Shown here: positions 34,124-42,021 of the stretch, piece after piece
Numbering within the stretch: the first letter of the stretch is position 1
Layout: each line of letters opens with the position of its first letter
From: Streptomyces sp. NRRL F-525
Lineage (GTDB): Bacteria > Actinomycetota > Actinomycetes > Streptomycetales > Streptomycetaceae
Assembly (NCBI RefSeq): GCF_000716605.1
Contig: NZ_JNXE01000001.1
Coordinates: forward strand, 186,001 to 250,000
Direction of reading: 5' to 3'
Length of the DNA stretch: 64,000 nt
Program-made: the position numbers and the translations under genes
The notes under the pieces: model-generated
The model's database searches: none
The model's input: the letters and a program-made list of their open reading frames with translations, nothing else
What the model was told of the DNA's origin: nothing

Positions 34124-34843
34124 TTACGCGTCGGAGGGCTCGGTCGGCCGCTCGTCGGCCGGGTCTTCGGCCGTGGGTGGGGGAGTGGATCTGTCGTCCG
34201 TCGCGAAGAACCGGGACAGGTCCGTGTCGGGCGTCCCGGCCCGTGCACGGGCCTCCGGCGGGATCCCCAACTCCCAGTCGAGTCCGTACCGTTCGAACAG
34301 CTCGGTGCGCAGCACCGGAATCGGCATCGGCACCCCCGGGACGAGTGCCGAGTAGACCGCGCCCATGAGCAGCGCGCGCAGCATGGGGTAGTCGGAGGGG
34401 ACGTTCCCCGATCCGTACCGCGCGATCGTCTGCCCGAGCAGCTCGGAAAGGCGCCGCTGCTCCGGGCACTGCACGAAGCCCTCGCCCTGCAACAGCCCCG
34501 CCATGTGCTGGCGCATCAGCACGGGCCGGTCGTGCGCGAGACCCAGGATCGCGTCGATGGCCCGCGCCATCCGCTCCCGCCCGTCGTCGGTCCGGGGCTC
34601 GCGCTCCAGTGCCTCCTCCAGCGTCCGGTGCATCAGACGGTGCACGGCGGACTGGACGAGCTGGCGTTTTCCGGGGAAGTAGTACGACACCAGTCCGCGC
34701 GCCGAACCGGCCCGGTCCGCGATGTCGCCCAAGGTCGTGGCCTCGTACCCGCGCTCGCCGACCAGCTCCAGGGCCGCCTGCAGGAGCCGTTCCCGGGAAC
34801 GCCTGCGCAACTCTTCATTGACCGATGCGCTTCGCGGGGACAT
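34124..34843 (-). CDS. TetR-family transcriptional regulator
   Basis: A 239-residue regulator. Its HTH (RRRSRERLLQAALELVGERG ... LGDIADRAGSARGLVSYYF) is of the TetR type, and the C-terminal domain includes the metal- or ligand-facing RQHMAGLL region. The last 30 residues are a disordered acidic/proline tail (DDRSTPPPTAEDPADE). AGGAG precedes ATG 34843 at 7 bases. A perfect 5+5 bp palindrome overlaps its start of transcription, so it probably represses itself. The next gene in the divergent direction is DUF2630, 260 bp away; no obvious target enzyme is adjacent. Confidence 0.88.
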   Translation of the reverse strand: MSPRSASVNEELRRRSRERLLQAALELVGERGYEATTLGDIADRAGSARGLVSYYFPGKRQLVQSAVHRLMHRTLEEALEREPRTDDGRERMARAIDAILGLAHDRPVLMRQHMAGLLQGEGFVQCPEQRRLSELLGQTIARYGSGNVPSDYPMLRALLMGAVYSALVPGVPMPIPVLRTELFERYGLDWELGIPPEARARAGTPDTDLSRFFATDDRSTPPPTAEDPADERPTEPSDA

Positions 34844-34863
34844 GCTGTAACTCCTGCGTTGAC

Positions 34864-34882
34864 TGGCTATCAGCCAACTATA
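34864..34882 (-). promoter_or_regulatory. TetR self-operator and -10 box
   Basis: TGGCT-ATC-AGCCA (34864-34876) is a perfect short palindrome. On the minus strand TATAGT (34882-34877) immediately precedes it and fits a -10 hexamer, so the palindrome would cover the first transcribed bases. No convincing -35 was seen. Confidence 0.5.
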
Positions 34883-35105
34883 CTCAGGACGTCCGGGTCG
34901 CCCGTCGAGGGGGCCTGGCGCATGCTGCCGTCCGTCTGGGGCGACGCGGGGGATCGTCTCAGGCGGGCGGCTCCTTTTCACCCCAATGGTTTCCTCGGGC
35001 GACTTTTGAACCGGCGCCCGGCGCCGCCTTCTCGCACATCTGTCGCACGGCACGTGATCCGTCCCTAGAGTGGGCACGGGTGTCGAGCCGAGGAGGCGCA
35101 CGGGC

Positions 35106-35354
35106 ATGGAGCAGGACCAGCAGATCTTCGCGCGGATCAACGAGATGGTCGACGACGAGCGCAAGCTCCGGGAGGCCGTCGCGTCCGGCGCGATCGACAG
35201 CGCCACGGAGCATCAGCGCCTCGGGCAACTGGAACGTGAACTCGACCAGTGCTGGGACCTGTTGCGCCAGCGCCGCGCCAAGGTGGAGTTCGGGGAGAAC
35301 CCGGACGAGGCGCGGGTGCGGCCGGAGTCCGAGGTGGAGGGGTATCAGGGGTGA
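35106..35354 (+). CDS. DUF2630 family protein
   Basis: An 82-residue soluble, almost wholly helical, acidic protein (IFARINEMVDDERKLREAV ... ERELDQCWDLLRQRRAK). This short coiled-coil-like family is widespread in Actinobacteria and has no known function. ATG 35106 has GAGGAGG 9 bases upstream. The C-terminal tail carries conserved FGENPDEARVRPESEVEGYQ. It lies between a divergent TetR gene and the converging Clp-N/HTH gene. Confidence 0.88.
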   Translation: MEQDQQIFARINEMVDDERKLREAVASGAIDSATEHQRLGQLERELDQCWDLLRQRRAKVEFGENPDEARVRPESEVEGYQG

Positions 35355-35414
35355 GCTGATGGGTCGGGGTGATCGCGGCGGCCCGGTGCTCCGCGGTCAC
35401 TGGTCGTCTTCTCG

Positions 35415-36116
35415 CTAATTGCCGCGCGCGGCAAGCCTGTTGGCGATCTCGGCCTTGACCGTCTCGTGCAGTTCGTCCGAGGTGAAGCCGAGGTCGCGCA
35501 GGATTCGCGCGGCCGGGCTCTCCTCGACGCGGATCAGGCCGAGCAGTGCGTGCTCGGTGCCGACCCAGTCGTGGCCGAGGTCGGCCGCCGCGCGGCGGGC
35601 CTGCTCGATGGCCTCCTTGCTCTCCGGCCGGAACGCGATGTGACCCCGTAGCGCCTTCTTGCCGGCCGGCGGCAGCGCTTCCGCGATCGCGTCACGGACG
35701 CGCTGCTCCGATTCGGTCTTCGCCACCAGCACCTCGTACGCCAGGCCCCGCGGTTCGCCGAGCAGGCCGAGCAGGAGGTGTTCGGTGCCGATGGAGTCGT
35801 GCTTGTGCGTCCGGGCGGCCTCCTGCGCCAGCACGATGCTGTGCCGGTTCAGGTTCGTGTACCGCTCGAAAGGGCCGGGTGCGTGGCGCTGCTGGGCGGC
35901 CTGCTTGGACACTCCGATGGCGTCGCCGATCTCGGTCCACGACGCGCCGACCTGCTTGGCCTTGCTGACGTAGTGGTCGATGAGCTGGTCACCGAGGTCG
36001 GACAGGGTCTGGGCGCGCAGGCGTGCTTCGCTGATGCGGGCCAGTTCGTCGGTGTCGGGGAGCTCCTCGTCGAGGCGGGCGATCAGATCGGCGAGGCTGA
36101 TGTCGAGTGGGCTCAT
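35415..36116 (-). CDS. Clp N-domain protein with HTH (ClpC2-like autoregulator)
   Basis: A 233-residue protein. Residues 1-85 form a helical region with an HTH-like segment (KAKQVGASWTEIGDAIGVSK) and the linker QQRHAPGPFERYTN. Two Clp-N repeats follow: LNRHSIVLAQEAARTHKHDS ... GTEHLLLGLL at about 90-155 and FRPESKEAIEQARRAA ... GTEHALLGLI at about 160-225. No AAA+ ATPase domain is present. This is the layout of mycobacterial ClpC2, a stand-alone ClpC N-domain that represses its own promoter and can soak up ClpC1-targeting antibiotics. Two identical-type operators cover its promoter, and the promoter places the start of transcription at the ATG, so the mRNA should be leaderless. Confidence 0.85.
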   Translation of the reverse strand: MSPLDISLADLIARLDEELPDTDELARISEARLRAQTLSDLGDQLIDHYVSKAKQVGASWTEIGDAIGVSKQAAQQRHAPGPFERYTNLNRHSIVLAQEAARTHKHDSIGTEHLLLGLLGEPRGLAYEVLVAKTESEQRVRDAIAEALPPAGKKALRGHIAFRPESKEAIEQARRAAADLGHDWVGTEHALLGLIRVEESPAARILRDLGFTSDELHETVKAEIANRLAARGN

Positions 36117-36118
36117 GC

Positions 36119-36166
36119 GTCAACTTTAAATTGACGACCCCCCATCGTCAACCTGTAATTGACGAT
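36119..36166 (-). promoter_or_regulatory. Leaderless promoter covered by two GTCAA-N7-TTGAC operators
   Basis: GTCAA-N7-TTGAC occurs at 36119-36135 and again at 36147-36163. The second copy extends to perfect 8-bp arms, ATCGTCAA (36144-36151) and TTGACGAT (36159-36166). Their centres are 28 bp apart. On the minus strand TTGACG (36151-36146), 17 bases, then TAAAGT form a promoter whose -10 ends 6 bases from the ATG at 36116. Both hexamers lie inside the operators. Confidence 0.85.
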
Positions 36167-36227
36167 TGGTTGGAGGTCGCTCCGCCGCGGTGATGCGGGG
36201 TTACGACCCGGCGGGCCCAGCGATCAG

Positions 36228-36947
36228 TCAGCCCCGGATCCCGCCCAACCCCCGCCCCCGCCCGACCAGTTCGAGCACGGGCCGCAGACCGTCCGGCCGC
36301 TCCGTCACCGGCCGGTGGTCCACGAAGTGCACCCCGCACCCCAGCGCCGCCGCCCCGCCGTCCGCCCGCCGGTCGTCGCCGACCATCAGCACGTCCTTCG
36401 GGTCGACGCCGAGCGCCTCGCAGGCGACGGTGAACAGCCGCGGGTCCGGCTTCTGGATGCCGTGTTCGTACGACAGGACGTACGCGTCCACATACGGATC
36501 GAGCCCGTGCTCGCGGAACACCGGCCGCAGATCCCACCCGATGTTGCTGACCACGCCCACGCCGATCCCGCGCTCGCGCAGGGTCCGCAGCACGTCCTCG
36601 GTGTCCGGGTACGGCGTCCACGCGGCCGGCGTCATGTGCCGGTCGTACAGCGCGTCGTGCAACGCCGGGTCGGGGAGCGGGACTTGACGGGAGACGCCGG
36701 TGTACGCGGCCCGGTGCAGCGCGGAACTCTCATCCCGGATCGCCCACATCTCCGCGAACTCCTCGGGCAGTTGCTCCGGTTGCGCCCCGCCCGGCATCGC
36801 CCCCGCCGACTCCAGCGCCCGCACCGCCTCGGTCAACTCCGGTTCCGGCAGCGCGATCCCGGTCTCGCGCAACACGGCACGCAGCCAGGACTCGGTGGAC
36901 TCGATACGGAAGAGAGTTCCGGAGAAGTCGAAGAGGACGGCATTCAT
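36228..36947 (-). CDS. HAD-superfamily hydrolase with Ser in place of the acid Asp
   Basis: A 239-residue HAD protein. Motif I is FDFSGTLF: the nucleophile Asp7 is present but the usual second aspartate two residues on is Ser9. Motif II is VVSNIG, motif III the lysine in IQKPDPRLF, and motif IV VGDDRRADGGAA. The helical cap is large. In phosphatases the second Asp is the general acid; its loss usually means a changed chemistry (dehalogenase- or phosphonatase-like) or slow turnover. The sequence is otherwise well preserved, so this is not a decayed gene. It is transcribed alone. Confidence 0.82.
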   Translation of the reverse strand: MNAVLFDFSGTLFRIESTESWLRAVLRETGIALPEPELTEAVRALESAGAMPGGAQPEQLPEEFAEMWAIRDESSALHRAAYTGVSRQVPLPDPALHDALYDRHMTPAAWTPYPDTEDVLRTLRERGIGVGVVSNIGWDLRPVFREHGLDPYVDAYVLSYEHGIQKPDPRLFTVACEALGVDPKDVLMVGDDRRADGGAAALGCGVHFVDHRPVTERPDGLRPVLELVGRGRGLGGIRG

Positions 36948-37119
36948 GCGGTGATCTTACGCAGCGACGTTCCACTCGGCGGGGCGGCCGATACCGGCCC
37001 CGTGGGGTGCCCGTGCCACCGCATCCCAGGATTCGAGGTACGGGCAGTACCCGGTGGACTGGTTGCCGACCTCAGCAACTGCGCCGGACCGGCACACCTG
37101 TGCCGCCACCCGGCCGCGC

Positions 37120-37767
37120 TCACGCCGGCAACCGCTCGTACGCCCCCACGGCCACCGCCACCATCAGCGCCCCCAGAAGCCACCCGCCCACCACATCCGA
37201 CGGCCAGTGCACGCCCAGCCACACACGGGTGAAGCCCACACCCGCGACGGAGGTCACGGCCAGGACCATGGCCGTACGCCATACAGCGCGGTCGGTGCCG
37301 TAGTCGTGGAGGAGCCACAGCAGCAGGCCGCAGACCACCGTGGCGGTCATGGCGTGGCCCGAGGGGAAGGCGGCGTAGTGGGCCGAGTCGACGGGGTCGG
37401 GCCACACCGGGCGGGGGCGGTCGACCAGTGCCTTCAGGGTCTGTTGGAGCAGGGTGCCCAGCGCGCATGTGGCCGCCAGCCATAGAGCCGTCCACCATGC
37501 TGAACGCCGCCACACCAGCCACACCATGGCTGCCACACACACGAGGCGCAGGGTCAGCGGGTCCCAGACCCAGTCCGTCAGGATGCGGAACGTATGCGTC
37601 AGGCCGTGGTTCTCGACCGCCCGGCGATGTGCAGTCCGGGCGATCCGCTCGTCGACGTCGATCAGCGGACGCCACTCCACAGTGACCAGGGTGAGGAGCA
37701 GCGCGGAGCACAGGGCGAGGGTGATGCTGGTTGTCTGGCGGAGGTTCGGGCGGAGCGGGGAGTGCAT
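37120..37767 (-). CDS. PAP2-family membrane phosphatase
   Basis: A 215-residue membrane protein with about six helices. The three catalytic motifs of the PAP2 acid phosphatase family are KALVDRPRP, FPSGH, and TRVWLGVHWPSDV (a Thr replaces the common Ser of S-R-x5-H-x3-D). Members dephosphorylate phosphatidic acid, undecaprenyl diphosphate or similar lipids on the outer face. ATG 37767 has GAGG at 8 bases; the frame opens 18 codons earlier without support. It is followed on the same strand by a HAD gene 170 bp on, preceded by an M56 peptidase gene. Confidence 0.88.
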   Translation of the reverse strand: MHSPLRPNLRQTTSITLALCSALLLTLVTVEWRPLIDVDERIARTAHRRAVENHGLTHTFRILTDWVWDPLTLRLVCVAAMVWLVWRRSAWWTALWLAATCALGTLLQQTLKALVDRPRPVWPDPVDSAHYAAFPSGHAMTATVVCGLLLWLLHDYGTDRAVWRTAMVLAVTSVAGVGFTRVWLGVHWPSDVVGGWLLGALMVAVAVGAYERLPA

Positions 37768-37848
37768 GGAACGATCCTCGCCGACCGGCGGCGGGCGGAG
37801 CCACCGCTGCCTGGGGATCACCTCCCCCGGACTCCTCCCCGGCCCTCC

Positions 37849-38784
37849 TCAGCCCAGCGCCCGCAACCCCGGCACGAACGCCACCAGGACCGGAACCACC
37901 GGCACCAGTGCCGCCGTCGCGGTCCAGCCCAGGCGGCGCATCGCCGTGAGGCGGTCCGGGGGAGTGAGCAACCGGTTCACGCGCTGCGGGACATGGGCGT
38001 GCGGGGTGGGGCACGGCCCGAACACCCCGCGGTCCTCGTTGAGTTCGACCAGGGCGAGGGCGGTGGTGAGGCGGCCGAAGCGCCGGGAGGCCATGTCGTC
38101 GGCGGCGAGTTCGACCAGCCGGTGCATCTCGTCCCGGAACGCGGCGAACACCGGCACCTGCGGAAACCCGTTCGCGAGCGCGCCCGAGCAGTGCAGCAGC
38201 CAGTCGTGCCGGGCCTGCGCGTGCCCCTGTTCGTGCGCGAGCAGCGAGTCCAGCTGCCGCCCCTTGAGGCGCCTCAACGCGGCCGTGGTGATGACCAGTT
38301 GGGGCGCGGCACCGGCCATCCACCACGCGTCCGGCCGCTCCCCCTCCAGGATGACCAGCGGCTCGGCACCGGGCTCCTCGCCGGGCAACACCGGTGCGCG
38401 CACGAGGAGTTCGGCCCTCCGCAGCCGACGTCGCGCCCGGGCTCGTACGACTTCACGGACCAGCATCGCCACGGTCCATGCCCCGCCGCACGCGAGGGCC
38501 ACCGCGGTCGTGGCGGCCCAAGGACCGTTCGCCACAAGGGGATAGGCGTCCACGACCGCGTGCGGGGCGTTGGCGAAGACGTGACCGCGCACCGCCTGCC
38601 ACGCGGCTGCCGCGCTGAGCGTCATCGACAGGGCGCAGCACAGGAGGACGGCCGCCACCACGCACTGCCACACCCACAGCGCGAGCACCGGCTCATGGTC
38701 CGGCCAGTCGGCCCGGGCGAGCAGCCGTGGGGCGACGACGGCGGCCAAGGCGCCGAGCAGCAACAGTGCCGCGGGGACCATCAT
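37849..38784 (-). CDS. M56-family membrane metallopeptidase (BlaR1-like)
   Basis: A 311-residue membrane protein. Hydrophobic segments lie at about residues 3-22, 38-62, 88-108 and 285-308. The zinc motif HEQGH is followed by ARHDW, and the downstream ELAADDMASRRFG supplies the third ligand. This is the protease half of BlaR1/MecR1-type sensors without their penicillin-binding domain. Such genes normally sit beside a BlaI/MecI repressor gene; none is next to this one. The C-terminus lacks a sensor domain. The product could cleave a repressor encoded elsewhere. Confidence 0.88.
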   Translation of the reverse strand: MMVPAALLLLGALAAVVAPRLLARADWPDHEPVLALWVWQCVVAAVLLCCALSMTLSAAAAWQAVRGHVFANAPHAVVDAYPLVANGPWAATTAVALACGGAWTVAMLVREVVRARARRRLRRAELLVRAPVLPGEEPGAEPLVILEGERPDAWWMAGAAPQLVITTAALRRLKGRQLDSLLAHEQGHAQARHDWLLHCSGALANGFPQVPVFAAFRDEMHRLVELAADDMASRRFGRLTTALALVELNEDRGVFGPCPTPHAHVPQRVNRLLTPPDRLTAMRRLGWTATAALVPVVPVLVAFVPGLRALG

Positions 38785-38883
38785 GGGAGCACCCTATGAG
38801 CGCCGCGGTGATCAGGGGTACGGCTTGTTACGGCAAAGTGACGCAGACCACGATTCCGTACAGTGCCTCGGATCCTCGGAGGT

Positions 38884-39474
38884 TCAGAGCGTCAGCAACA
38901 TCGCGACCATGCCGATCCCCATCGACAGTCGGCACGCCCGCGCCAACTCCGGCCGGTCGCCCCAGCCGACGCTCCCGCCGCCGACGGCCGCGCCGGTGAC
39001 CCCTCCGGCGCCCGGCACCAGCCGGATGCCCGACAGCAGCACGTATCCCACGAAGTAGAGGAGCAACGCGCCTGTCACGAGTGGTACTCCGGAGTCGCCG
39101 TGCTCGTGGTGGTGCGCGGGTGAGGCGGCCATCGCGAGCGCCATGTAGACCATGGCCGCGGTGCCCAGCAGATGGTGCACATGGTGCGGGCTCCGGCGCG
39201 CCGACCAGAGGGCGCGCAGCGCCGCCGCGCCGAACACCGCCGCGTAGACGGGCCACGCCCAGGACGGTGGCGTGAACACCGCGGCCGGTACGGCCATCGC
39301 GGCCATGCCGAAGCCCATCAGCGCCTCGCCGCCCGCGGCCCGGCGCTGCTCCTCGACGGGGCTGCGCATCCGCAGCAGGCAGTAGGCCCCGGTCGCCGCG
39401 CACAGCGCGACCAGCAGCCAGCCGGGCGAAGCCGGTCCACCATGCACGCGCATCCCCCGTTCCGCCTCGGACAT
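38884..39474 (-). CDS. DUF5134 membrane protein, His-rich
   Basis: A roughly 196-residue protein with about five transmembrane helices (WLLVALCAATGAYCLL, AMAVPAAVFTP, YAAVFGAAALRALW, PLVTGALLLYFVGYVLL, MGIGMVAMLLTL). It belongs to the actinobacterial DUF5134 family. Two histidine-rich stretches, SPHHVHHLLG and SPAHHHEHGDSG, sit at membrane edges and could bind copper or another metal. The start is uncertain: ATG 39474, ATG 39453 and GTG 39447 are all possible. It precedes the M56 peptidase gene by 99 bp on the same strand, a common Streptomyces pairing. Confidence 0.75.
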   Translation of the reverse strand: MSEAERGMRVHGGPASPGWLLVALCAATGAYCLLRMRSPVEEQRRAAGGEALMGFGMAAMAVPAAVFTPPSWAWPVYAAVFGAAALRALWSARRSPHHVHHLLGTAAMVYMALAMAASPAHHHEHGDSGVPLVTGALLLYFVGYVLLSGIRLVPGAGGVTGAAVGGGSVGWGDRPELARACRLSMGIGMVAMLLTL

Positions 39475-39605
39475 CGCTCCCCGTCGACGTTCGGTCACAG
39501 GATGCCCTTGCCGCACGGGGCGCAATCAAGCGCAACGGTGTACATGGGGAGCACTCGACGGAGCGCGGCTGGTCAGTGGCGCCCCCGGGGCATGCCCGGC
39601 GGAAA

Positions 39606-39639
39606 TGTTTCACGAGTAAAACACCTGCTAAACTTGTTT
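39606..39639. promoter_or_regulatory. MarR-type operator and near-leaderless promoter of the FUSC-MarR operon
   Basis: TGTTTCAC-GA-GTAAAACA (39606-39623) is an 18-bp palindrome with 7 of 8 matching pairs. AAAC-TT-GTTT (39630-39639) is a second short palindrome. TAAACT (39629-39634) may be the -10, which would start the transcript within a few bases of the ATG at 39643. Confidence 0.65.
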
Positions 39640-39642
39640 CCC

Positions 39643-41334
39643 ATGAGCAGTGCGACCCTCGCCCCCACCCCACGCGTCCGACGTCTCCCGCTCACCGGCG
39701 TACTGCGCCTCGGCCGGCCCTCCGACATCTGGTTCAAGCCCGCGCTCAGCGCGGTCGCCTCGGTCGCCCCGCCCAACCTGACCCTGCTGGCCCTCGGCCG
39801 CCTCGACCTGGCGATGTACACGATGGCCGGCTCCTTGTGCGCGCTCTACGCCCACAACAAGCCCTACGCCGCCCGGGCCCGCGCCCTCGTCCGGGTGGTG
39901 CTCGGCATGATCGCCGGTCTCGCCGTCGCGCTGGTCACGGCCTCCCTCACCACGAACGCCGTCGTACTGGTCACGGTCGGCGCCGCCCTGGCCGCCGTAC
40001 AGAAGGGCCTGTGCGACGCGACCCGGATCGGCCCGCCCGGGAACGTCGTCCTCACCTTCATCAGCTCGGCCTCGCTCTTCGCGCCGCAGACGCTCGGCCA
40101 GGTCCCCGGCCACCTCGCGCTGGCCGCAGTCGCGGGCGCCTGGGCATGGCTCGTCGGCATGGCTCCCGCACTCGTCCGCCCCTACGGCCCGGAGCGCCGC
40201 GCCACCGCCCAGGCCCTGAACGCCGTTGCGACGTACGCCGCCACCCGTGGCACCGGCGACGGTCACGCACGCGCGCGTGCCGCCGGGGCGGCCGCCGTCC
40301 ACGCCGCCTGGCAGTCCCTGCTCGCGACCGGTGCCCGCGCCGAGCCCCGACGCGCTCTCGAACGCCTCCTCGTCCGTGCCGAGGTCGCCCTCGCCGCGCC
40401 CGCCGACGCCGACCCGGAACTGCTCCGCACCTGGGCCCGCGAACTGCGCGGGAGGGGACCGGTCCCGCAGACCGACGCCCCGGCAGACGCCGTAGCCGAC
40501 GAACTCCTCGGTGTGGACGCCGAACTGGCCGCCCCCGCCCGCCCGTTGTGGGCCAGGCTCGGTCCGCTCACCCCCCTCGTGCTGCGCACGGCGCTCGGCT
40601 GCGCCCTCGCCGGATACGCCTCCCTCGCCCTCGGAGTCGGCCGCCCCTACTGGGCCCTCGTCACCGCCGCCTCCCTCTATCAGGCCAACATCACGCTCAC
40701 CTGGGGCCGGGGCGTGCAACGGGTCGTCGGGAATCTCGCCGGGGTGCTCGTCTTCGCCGCGGTCGCCCCGCTCGCCCACGCGCACCCCGCGGCCCTCGTG
40801 CTGTGCTGCCTCGCCTTCAACTTCGGTGCGGAGGCGCTGATCGGCCGCAACTACTGGCTCGGCAGCGTCTGTGTGACCCCGATGGCACTGCTCATCACCG
40901 AGTTCGCCCGGACCCAGCAGCCCGGGGAGCTGATCGCCGAGCGGCTCGTGGACACCCTCGTCGGCGCGCTGGTCGGCCTTGTCGCCGCGTTCGTCGTCAC
41001 CAACCGGCGCGCGACCGACCGCATCGAGGAGGCCCTGGCCGCCGTGGAACGCACCCGGGAGCGGGCCGCGCGGCTCCTGACGGAGCAGGCGCCCGCGCGG
41101 GGAAGCCTCGATTCCGCGCACCGCGCGCTCGCCGCCGCGCTCGTCGAACTGCGGGCCACCGTCGACGCCGCGTCCGGCGAGTGGTGGCAGCGCGCCCTGC
41201 CGCAGGAGCGGGTCGTGTTCGCCGAGCGGTCCGGACACCGTACGCTCGCCGCGACGGTACGACGCCGGGAGTCGCACTCCTGGCCGACCGTGGATCGGCG
41301 CACGGGCGGAAAGACGGAGGGCGTACGGGGATGA
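39643..41334 (+). CDS. FUSC/aromatic acid exporter-type membrane protein
   Basis: A 563-residue exporter with two membrane blocks (about residues 30-165 and 305-450) separated by a soluble, alanine-rich domain, and a cytosolic helical C-terminal tail that contains the conserved RATDRIEEALAAVERTRERA segment. The motif GRPYWALVTAASLYQANITL and NFGAEALIGRNYWLGSV are typical of FUSC proteins. Known relatives (AaeB, YccS) export aromatic carboxylates. The stop overlaps the ATG of a MarR regulator (ATGA), and a MarR-type palindrome lies in front. MarR proteins commonly sense aromatic acids, which fits the exporter role. Confidence 0.87.
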   Translation: MSSATLAPTPRVRRLPLTGVLRLGRPSDIWFKPALSAVASVAPPNLTLLALGRLDLAMYTMAGSLCALYAHNKPYAARARALVRVVLGMIAGLAVALVTASLTTNAVVLVTVGAALAAVQKGLCDATRIGPPGNVVLTFISSASLFAPQTLGQVPGHLALAAVAGAWAWLVGMAPALVRPYGPERRATAQALNAVATYAATRGTGDGHARARAAGAAAVHAAWQSLLATGARAEPRRALERLLVRAEVALAAPADADPELLRTWARELRGRGPVPQTDAPADAVADELLGVDAELAAPARPLWARLGPLTPLVLRTALGCALAGYASLALGVGRPYWALVTAASLYQANITLTWGRGVQRVVGNLAGVLVFAAVAPLAHAHPAALVLCCLAFNFGAEALIGRNYWLGSVCVTPMALLITEFARTQQPGELIAERLVDTLVGALVGLVAAFVVTNRRATDRIEEALAAVERTRERAARLLTEQAPARGSLDSAHRALAAALVELRATVDAASGEWWQRALPQERVVFAERSGHRTLAATVRRRESHSWPTVDRRTGGKTEGVRG

Positions 41335-41903
41335 CGGCAATGAACGGACGGCCGGTCGACGGGGACGGCGCGGCCCGCCCGACCCCTCCGAGCGCGACCC
41401 GGGGTGACACGGTCGCCGCCGTCGTCGGGCAGTGGCAGGCAGTGCACCCGGACCTCGACACCGGCCCGATGGAGATCATCGGCCGCATCAACCGGTGCGC
41501 CGCCCTGCTCCAGCAGGCCGAGGACGCGCCGCTGCGCCGGGCCGGGCTCAGCCGCCCCGAGTTCGACCTGCTCGGCGCGCTCCGCCGCACCGGGCACGAG
41601 CTGACCCCGAGCGAGCTGACCCGGGAGACCTTCTCCTCGGGCGCCGCCGTCACCAAGCGCCTCAAGCTGCTGACCGAACGCGGGCTGGTCGAGCGCCGCG
41701 GCGACACCCGCGACCGGCGCGTCGCCCACGTCCGCCTCACGGACACCGGCCGCGACCTCGTCGACGCGATCCTGCCCGAGCAGCTCGCCTACGAGACGAC
41801 CGTGCTCGCCGGTCTCGACACCCCCGGACAGGGCGAACTCGCCTCCCTGCTCGGCGAGTTGCTGGTCCAGCTGGAAGGCCGGCTGGGCATGCTGCGCGTC
41901 TGA
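41331..41903 (+). CDS. MarR-family regulator of the FUSC exporter
   Basis: A 190-residue winged-helix regulator. DNA-contact elements are LTPSELTRETFSSGAAVTKR (recognition region) and RRGDTRDRRVAHVRLTD (wing). An N-terminal extension of about 30 residues precedes the dimerisation helix (INRCAALLQQAEDAPL). It is the second gene of the operon, joined by an ATGA overlap to the exporter gene. The likely operator is the palindrome at 39606-39623, giving feedback control of both genes. The ligand is unknown. Confidence 0.9.
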   Translation: MTAMNGRPVDGDGAARPTPPSATRGDTVAAVVGQWQAVHPDLDTGPMEIIGRINRCAALLQQAEDAPLRRAGLSRPEFDLLGALRRTGHELTPSELTRETFSSGAAVTKRLKLLTERGLVERRGDTRDRRVAHVRLTDTGRDLVDAILPEQLAYETTVLAGLDTPGQGELASLLGELLVQLEGRLGMLRV

Positions 41904-41931
41904 CCCGCCGTACGCGGGCGCCGACGGACCG

Positions 41932-41961
41932 TTGACGCGAGTCGCGTGATCTCCCTACGTT
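41932..41961 (+). promoter_or_regulatory. Promoter of the glycoside hydrolase gene
   Basis: TTGACG (41932-41937), an 18-base spacer and TACGTT (41956-41961) lie about 60 bases before the GTG at 42022. The spacer contains the small palindrome CGCGAGTCGCG (41936-41946), which might bind a regulator. Confidence 0.55.
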
Positions 41962-42021
41962 CGATCAAGCCGGTCCGGGAAGCCGACCGACGTACGACAT
42001 GCCGAACAAGGGATTGATGCC

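Noticed and set aside
36944..38326. A 460-codon minus-strand frame across the PAP2 and M56 genes
   Set aside because: It overlaps two real genes in another frame and shows only Gly/Arg/Pro composition.
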